From assembly GCA_934589665.1 (NCBI GenBank), contig CAKTOJ010000051.1, forward strand, positions 1 through 11,243: a stretch of 11,243 bases of DNA. The letters run 5' to 3'. The notes beneath the pieces were generated by a model that was not told where the DNA came from, searched no databases, and was given only the letters and a program-made list of their open reading frames with translations. Position numbers and translations under genes: made by a program. The DNA is from an uncultured Oscillospiraceae bacterium (lineage in GTDB: Bacteria > Bacillota > Clostridia > Oscillospirales > Oscillospiraceae). Positions 7,267-11,243 of the stretch are shown piece by piece. Numbering within the stretch: the first letter of the stretch is position 1; each line of letters opens with the position of its first letter.

Positions 7267-7683
7267 ATGAAAGGACATGTGTTTTTGAAGGTTACGGGTA
7301 TTTTGATGATTATTGCAGCTGCATTTTCCATCATTGTGGGCGTATTGCTCGCCGGAATCAGTGCACTTGCTGCGGGGCTGGGTGCGGCCTCCGGACTGAA
7401 GTTTACCTTCTGGGCGGCGCTGTTTTTGACGTTGGTCGGCGGCATCTGCCAGCTGATTGCCGGAATCAAGGGCATCAAGCACAGTAAGCGCAGCGAAAAA
7501 GCCGGCAAACTCATCGCTTGGGGCGTCATCGTGGCTGTGTTCAGCATTTTGAGCATCGTGCTGGATTTAAGCAATGGCGGCGACTTTAGCATCGTCAGCG
7601 TCCTGACGGGCGTGGCCGTTCCGGCTCTGTACATCATCGGCGCAGTGCTCAACGCCAAGGCAGACGCGCCCCTCGGCGCATAA
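7267..7683 (+). CDS. Small four-TM integral membrane protein, unknown function
   Basis: A 138-aa very hydrophobic protein with four predicted membrane helices, roughly residues 8-32, 44-66, 80-100 and 108-128. Between helices 2 and 3 is a basic cytoplasmic loop (GIKHSKRSEKAGK). Gly- and Ala-rich packing is visible in helix 1 and after it (GVLLAGISALAAGLGAASGL). There is no signal peptidase site and no catalytic motif that I can see. It has the general shape of small DUF4064-like four-helix membrane proteins of Firmicutes, but I cannot assign a family. The ATG has a strong AAGGAGG site 7 bases upstream. The DUF4428 gene begins 35 bp after its stop with no terminator between, so the two are probably one transcript. 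Confidence 0.7.
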   Translation: MKGHVFLKVTGILMIIAAAFSIIVGVLLAGISALAAGLGAASGLKFTFWAALFLTLVGGICQLIAGIKGIKHSKRSEKAGKLIAWGVIVAVFSILSIVLDLSNGGDFSIVSVLTGVAVPALYIIGAVLNAKADAPLGA

Positions 7684-7718
7684 TTTAGCAAGCAGACGCA
7701 AAGGAGATCGAGATATAT

Positions 7719-8489
7719 ATGGGACTGTTCGATAAAAAGTATTGCGACATTTGCGGAGAAAAGATCGGCTTACTTGGAAACCGCAAGCTGGAAAACGGAA
7801 ATCTCTGCAAAAACTGCGCCAGAAAGCTCTCCCCGTGGTTCTCCGACCGGCGCGGCAGCACCGTAGAGGAGATCCGTGCGCAGCTTGCCTACCGGGCGGA
7901 GAATCAGGAAAAGGTCGCGGCCTTCCATACGACCAGAACGCTCGGCGCGGACACAAAGGTGCTTCTTGACGAAGATGCCGGAAAATTCATGGTGACCCGG
8001 GCCAGAAATCTTGCGGAGGCCAACCCGGACGTTCTGGACTTTGCCGACGTGACCGGCTGCAACCTCGACATTGACGAGAGCAGCACGGAGCTTAAGCGCA
8101 AGGACAAAGACGGCAAGGAGGTCAGCTACAATCCGCCGCGCTATGAATACTCCTATGATTTTTATATCACCATTTTTGTCAACAATCCCTATTTCGACGA
8201 AATGCGCTTCCAGATCAACTCCAGTTCCGTGGACATTACGCCGCCGCCCGGAACGCGTCCGGGCATGACGTCCCGGTATAATCCGGAAACCAATGTTGAG
8301 TACCGCAATTGTAAAAAGCTCGGCGAGGAAATCCGGCAGGTTCTGACGCAGGTCCGCAGGGATGTGCGCGAAAAGATCGAGCAGGCTGCCGCTCCCAAAG
8401 CGGCAGTCACCTGCCCCTGCTGCGGCGCGACGACCACGCCGGATGCAAGCGGTTGCTGTGAATACTGCGGCGGCGCAGTGAACGGCTGA
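7719..8489 (+). CDS. DUF4428 domain protein with N- and C-terminal zinc-binding motifs
   Basis: A 256-aa cytoplasmic protein. The N-terminus is a DUF4428 module: a CxxC pair (C9, C12) followed by C30/C33 in NLCKNCARKLSPWFSDRR, then a helix with STVEEIRAQLAYRAENQEKV, the typical signature of that family. The middle (about 75-200) is a beta-rich domain (KFMVTRARNLAEANPDVLDF, then YDFYITIFVNNPYFDEMRFQI). A helical segment follows (LGEEIRQVLTQVRRDVREKI). A C-terminal zinc ribbon uses C232/C235 and C247/C250. Zinc binding is expected from the paired cysteines. The function of DUF4428 proteins is unknown to me. Spacing from AAGGAG to the ATG is 12 bases, longer than usual, but no better start is seen. 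Together with the four-TM gene upstream and a lipoprotein 40 bp downstream, it suggests an envelope-linked operon with one soluble zinc protein. Confidence 0.82.
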   Translation: MGLFDKKYCDICGEKIGLLGNRKLENGNLCKNCARKLSPWFSDRRGSTVEEIRAQLAYRAENQEKVAAFHTTRTLGADTKVLLDEDAGKFMVTRARNLAEANPDVLDFADVTGCNLDIDESSTELKRKDKDGKEVSYNPPRYEYSYDFYITIFVNNPYFDEMRFQINSSSVDITPPPGTRPGMTSRYNPETNVEYRNCKKLGEEIRQVLTQVRRDVREKIEQAAAPKAAVTCPCCGATTTPDASGCCEYCGGAVNG

Positions 8490-8529
8490 ACCATCCATCA
8501 AACGAACAGAAAGAAAGAGGAACTAAAAA

Positions 8530-8859
8530 ATGAAAAAGTATGTAGCATTATTCCTGATTGCGGTTACGCTTCTGACGCTTGCCGCCTGTGGCAGCAAGGA
8601 TGCGCTGGCCGGAACATGGTCTGCTGATCTCGGAGATGACGGCGTGATCACATGGACGTTCAACGGAAAAGGCAAATGCACCATGGAGAATGCGTACATG
8701 AAGCAGGATGGCACCTATACCATTGACGGTGACCAGCTTACGGTAACACTGGAGGCTTGGAGCGAACCGTCTACTTACACGTTCTCCGTGGACGGCAGCA
8801 GCCTTACCATGAAGGAGAACTCCGGTTACGGCATCAGCGGCACCTTTGCCAAAAAATAA
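8530..8859 (+). CDS. Small lipoprotein, DUF5640-like
   Basis: A 109-aa exported lipoprotein. Residues 1-20 are a lipoprotein signal peptide with lipobox LAAC, so Cys20 is the predicted lipidated residue. The mature part is one small beta-barrel-like domain: LAGTWSADLGDDGVITWTF, then GKGKCTMENAYMKQDGTYTI and YTFSVDGSSLTMKE. This pattern (AGTW, ITWTFNGKG, DGTYTIDGDQLTV) matches my recollection of DUF5640, a calycin/lipocalin-like family of Clostridia. It may bind a small hydrophobic or glycan ligand at the cell surface; that is inference from the fold type. The start has GAGG 9 bases upstream. It lies 40 bp after the DUF4428 gene. The next gene is also a lipoprotein, and a third follows about 2 kb on, so surface display of several small domains is the theme here. 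Confidence 0.8.
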   Translation: MKKYVALFLIAVTLLTLAACGSKDALAGTWSADLGDDGVITWTFNGKGKCTMENAYMKQDGTYTIDGDQLTVTLEAWSEPSTYTFSVDGSSLTMKENSGYGISGTFAKK

Positions 8860-8871
8860 ACTGCACAGGAG

Positions 8872-8929
8872 CCGGCGCGAATAGAAACAATGAAAAATGT
8901 CTCAGATATGCACTCACATTTTTCGCCGG
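8872..8929 (+). other. Asymmetric hairpin in the gap between two lipoprotein genes
   Basis: CCGGCG (8872-8877) pairs with CGCCGG (8924-8929). Inside, GAAAAATGT (8892-8900) pairs with ACATTTTTC (8916-8924) around a 15-nt loop; one base is shared between the two right arms. This gives a GC clamp, a large one-sided bulge and an AU-rich inner stem. It may act as a weak terminator or attenuator. The gap (8860-8993) also holds TCTGC/GCAGA at 8944-8959 and CATCC/GGATG at 8966-8980, just before the next ribosome binding site. Confidence 0.35.
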
Positions 8930-8993
8930 AACCGCATGCTAGTTCTGCTGATCGGCAGATTTGCACATCCCTGAAGGATGCTGGGAGGGAATT

Positions 8994-10433
8994 ATGAAAC
9001 AGACGAAGACCAAAACTCTATGCCTGCTTCTTGCGGCACTGATGCTGCTCAGCAGCCTCACCGCCTGCGGAAAGGATAAGGAGAAAGACTCCAATTTGAT
9101 TCAGCTCGGTGACTATGAGCTGCTCTACAAGGGCGCGTGCATTATGGAAGATTCGGACGGAAATGACGCAATCGTTCTGTCGCTGGACTTTACAAACAAC
9201 AGCAAGGAGAATGCTTCGTATCTTTGGAGCGTCGATGAAACGCTCATGCAGAACGGCACAGAGCTGGAAGTCGCTACAGTCTATACCGATTACGATACCT
9301 TTACCACAGTGATCGAAAACCAGTTTGAGGAAGTTGCGCCGGGTGCAACGCTGGAGGTGCAGACCGCCTTCGTGCTGAACAACGCGTCCGACGAAATCGA
9401 GGCGACCTTTGAGGAACTGCTCGGCAGCAAAAGCGGCACCATTACCATTGACCCATCCACGCTCACGCGGGAAACAGGCGTCAATGCCGGCACGGAGCCC
9501 ACACTGCCTTCCGCAGCGGCTGACGACGCTCTGCTCGAGTGGTGGAACGGTGAATGGTACGGCTGGTGGAAGATGACCGACTGCTCCGGCTCATATGAGA
9601 GCATGGAAGGTCAGTGGTGGGATATCTGCGGCGTGATCGAGATCGACGCAGACCGCACGGGCACCGTGACGCTCTGGGATGAGGACTACACCAAGGACGA
9701 TGCCATGGTATCGGCAGCGGTCAGCCTGAGCGACACCGGTAATGGCGAGCATGGCACGCTGACATCCGAGGGCGGCTGGTTTACCGATGTGGCCCTCGCG
9801 CACGCCGACTGGATCGTCGACCCGGGCTTGCAGGAGCTTGCGGATATCATCTGCATCGACGGCCGGTACGAAAACGGCGACGATATGTACCGCTATGAGA
9901 TCTATCTGCGCCCGTGGGGGCTCTATTGGGATGATGTGGAGGAGGAAAACCGCCCATATCTCTATGCCGACTGGTATCTGCCGCTGATCGACGCGGGCAA
10001 GTCCATGCCTGACAGCATCGGAGCGGATGCTCCGGCCGGAAGCGGCAATATGGGCACTACGACGTCGAACCCTGGCGGAGAAACGTCCGGCGGAGACGGC
10101 ATTGTAACTGAAGAGCAGGTACAGAAGGGCTATGTCTGGATGAACGAGGTCAATAAGAATATTTTCGACGCAACCTACGATGATATTGCTGCCTACTTCG
10201 GTGTAAAAGGCCGGTTTGTCAAGGAAGAATACAGCGACCACATGAAGGCAAACTACCGCTACTACAAATGGATCTCTGAGGACGACGACTCCCATTTCAT
10301 CTACGTCAATTTCAAAGAAAATGTGTCAGGCGTTTATACGGTAAGCGGATTCAATACCAGCGGCTTCTCCGGCAAGGAGGCCATCGCGAGGTATCTTGAC
10401 ACGGTAAAGGCGGAAGCCGCAGAGGCAAACTAG
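8994..10433 (+). CDS. Multidomain lipoprotein with N-terminal DUF5067 (ends at a suspicious in-frame TAG)
   Basis: A 479-aa predicted lipoprotein. Lipobox LTAC, so Cys25 is the lipidated residue. Residues about 30-160 look like DUF5067: LGDYELLYKGACIMEDSDGN, then AIVLSLDFTNNSKENASY and LEVQTAFVLNN. Residues about 178-340 are a separate Trp-rich domain (LEWWNGEWYGWWKM, MEGQWWDICGVIEID, then IYLRPWGLYWDDV), resembling calycin-like domains of Clostridial lipoproteins. A Gly/Ser/Thr linker covers about 340-372. The last 105 residues (EEQVQKGYVWMNEVNKNIFD to FSGKEAIARYLDTVKAEA) form another small domain. I chose MKQTKTK because GGGAGGG stands just upstream; an in-frame ATG 33 bases earlier has none. 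The TAG at 10431-10433 is followed in the same frame by another 143 sense codons, so the natural protein was probably about 620 aa. Role unknown; ligand binding at the surface is inferred. Confidence 0.8.
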   Translation: MKQTKTKTLCLLLAALMLLSSLTACGKDKEKDSNLIQLGDYELLYKGACIMEDSDGNDAIVLSLDFTNNSKENASYLWSVDETLMQNGTELEVATVYTDYDTFTTVIENQFEEVAPGATLEVQTAFVLNNASDEIEATFEELLGSKSGTITIDPSTLTRETGVNAGTEPTLPSAAADDALLEWWNGEWYGWWKMTDCSGSYESMEGQWWDICGVIEIDADRTGTVTLWDEDYTKDDAMVSAAVSLSDTGNGEHGTLTSEGGWFTDVALAHADWIVDPGLQELADIICIDGRYENGDDMYRYEIYLRPWGLYWDDVEEENRPYLYADWYLPLIDAGKSMPDSIGADAPAGSGNMGTTTSNPGGETSGGDGIVTEEQVQKGYVWMNEVNKNIFDATYDDIAAYFGVKGRFVKEEYSDHMKANYRYYKWISEDDDSHFIYVNFKENVSGVYTVSGFNTSGFSGKEAIARYLDTVKAEAAEAN

Positions 10434-10454
10434 ACAGCGTCTGCGAACGCCGAG

Positions 10455-10865
10455 ATGCAGGACTTCTCCGTGGAAGTCACCCAGTTTGCAAAAGACGATG
10501 TTAAGGTCAAAATCATGACGAAGATCCCGGTCTCTGGCTGGTCGTATGATGAGGGCAAGCGCTGCTTGGTGGAAAATGACGATCCCACAGCGTTCGGTGC
10601 GGGCTCCATCCAGTTTGAGGTAAGAGAGGACGTTGAAAAATTTGATTTCTACAAGGACGACTTCGAGAACTATCAGGATATCGAAGACCGTGTGATCGGC
10701 GGTATCACGTTCCGCGGCCGCACCTACAGAAACATCGGCTATGATTGGATTCAGTATATCGCACAGCTTGACGACGGCCGCACCCTTTCTATCGGGCTTC
10801 GGAATATGGACTGCGTTCCGGGAACGACGCCCGACATCATTCTCAACAACATGACGTTCCAGTAA
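10455..10865 (+). CDS. C-terminal domain fragment of the preceding lipoprotein, separated by an amber codon
   Basis: An open frame of 136 codons from an ATG, but the true open stretch begins right after the TAG at 10434 in exactly the frame of the upstream lipoprotein. The joint reads KAEAAEAN, stop, TASANAEMQD: a continuous Ala-rich linker that flows into a folded-looking domain (FSVEVTQFAKDDVKVKIMTK, then SGWSYDEGKRCLVENDD and AGSIQFEVREDVEKFDFYKD). No ribosome binding site precedes the ATG, and there is no signal peptide or lipobox, so an independent gene is unlikely. I read it as the detached C-terminal domain of a formerly 620-aa lipoprotein, or one reached by stop-codon readthrough. If translated alone by coupling it would be cytoplasmic. 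A hairpin lies 35 bases after its TAA. Confidence 0.6.
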   Translation: MQDFSVEVTQFAKDDVKVKIMTKIPVSGWSYDEGKRCLVENDDPTAFGAGSIQFEVREDVEKFDFYKDDFENYQDIEDRVIGGITFRGRTYRNIGYDWIQYIAQLDDGRTLSIGLRNMDCVPGTTPDIILNNMTFQ

Positions 10866-10900
10866 TGGCGGCATCTTTCTGAGAATTTATATGAAAACCG

Positions 10901-10927
10901 TCTCCCGCCCCAATTTGGAGCGGGAGA
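10901..10927 (+). terminator. Strong hairpin, candidate terminator after the split lipoprotein
   Basis: TCTCCCGC (10901-10908) pairs with GCGGGAGA (10920-10927), with CCA/TGG pairing possible inside the loop. No long T-run follows on the plus strand; the minus-strand version is followed by ACGGTTTTC. It probably ends or attenuates transcription before the next lipoprotein gene. Confidence 0.5.
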
Positions 10928-10962
10928 ATCCGGCTATTTGCGAAAAAAGCGGAGGTGATGCT

Positions 10963-11243
10963 GTGAAGCTCAAAACATTCCTCATCACGGCAAGCCTGTG
11001 GATGGGGCTGCTCGGCCTGACCGCCTGCGGCGGTGCTGACGTGCGCACCTATCAGTACCCGGAGACTGCGCTCCTTTTTGACAGTCTTCACATCAAAAAA
11101 ACCGTTTACAGCCCGGGTGTCATGGAGCTCTATTACCGCGGCGGGCAGTTCAAGGACAATCCCATCCGCTGCTACGACGCGAATTTTGAAGATCTGGGCG
11201 ATCAGTTTGAATATTCCTTTCAAAACGGCGTTCTGACAGTTCA
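10963..11243 (+). CDS. Lipoprotein, 3' end cut by window edge (GTG start)
   Basis: The first 93 codons of a third lipoprotein. It begins at GTG with GGAGG 7 bases upstream. The peptide starts MKLKTFLITASLWMGLLGLT and continues with ACGGAD; the lipobox is LTAC and Cys22 the predicted lipidated residue. The visible mature part (RTYQYPETALLFDSLHIKKT, then VMELYYRGGQF and a Cys-containing IRCYDANFEDLGDQF) matches no domain I recognise. No in-frame stop occurs before the window end. It follows the split lipoprotein by 97 bp across a hairpin, so it may have its own transcript or be read through from upstream. Confidence 0.7.
   Translation, partial: MKLKTFLITASLWMGLLGLTACGGADVRTYQYPETALLFDSLHIKKTVYSPGVMELYYRGGQFKDNPIRCYDANFEDLGDQFEYSFQNGVLTV

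Noticed and set aside
10431..10433. TAG read as pyrrolysine or general stop reassignment
   Set aside because: TAG also ends the sensor gene just before its neighbour, and no Pyl machinery is in the window; a point mutation or local readthrough is simpler.

Overview
The window looks like part of a Bacillota (Clostridia) chromosome, most likely an Oscillospiraceae-type gut commensal. Strong AGGAGG-type ribosome binding sites precede almost every gene. Protein families typical of that group are present: an SLH-anchored beta-helix surface protein whose SLH repeats end in a TRAQIVTFLWR-like variant, DUF6935, DUF4428, DUF5067 and DUF5640. Base composition is moderately GC-rich by eye. No mobile element, CRISPR array, tRNA or rRNA was seen. 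Species assignment is inference; no search was run.

Layout. (1) Bases 1-1810, minus strand: a two-gene signalling operon behind a recognisable promoter. Its first gene is a multi-TM protein with a coiled coil and a degenerate histidine-kinase-like C-terminus. Four bases further on starts a gene whose first 30 residues look like a PAS domain; it is cut by the window edge. (2) Bases 1968-2351, plus strand: a divergent small CheY-like protein that appears to lack the phospho-acceptor aspartate. (3) Bases 2352-2570: a leader with a long imperfect stem-loop and a smaller hairpin, in front of (4) 2571-5912, a 1113-aa secreted surface protein with a signal peptide, beta-helix NGG repeats, a divergent InlB-type repeat and three C-terminal SLH domains.

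(5) Bases 6004-11243, plus strand: a run of small envelope or unknown genes: DUF6935 protein (TTG start), a single-TM anchored protein (GTG start), a four-TM protein, a DUF4428 zinc-ribbon protein, a DUF5640-type lipoprotein, a DUF5067 multidomain lipoprotein, and a third lipoprotein (GTG start) that runs off the end. Spacings are mostly 35-135 bp. Several gaps hold GC-rich hairpins without a U-tract.

The most notable anomaly is in the DUF5067 lipoprotein. It ends at a TAG, after which the same frame stays open for another 431 bases and encodes a plausible C-terminal domain with no ribosome binding site of its own, so the gene looks split by one in-frame amber codon. The second is the structured leader upstream of the S-layer-like protein. 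No complete defence system, biosynthetic cluster or other named novel system is visible. The right half reads as an uncharacterised lipoprotein and cell-envelope locus. No gene-free stretch exceeds about 220 bases.
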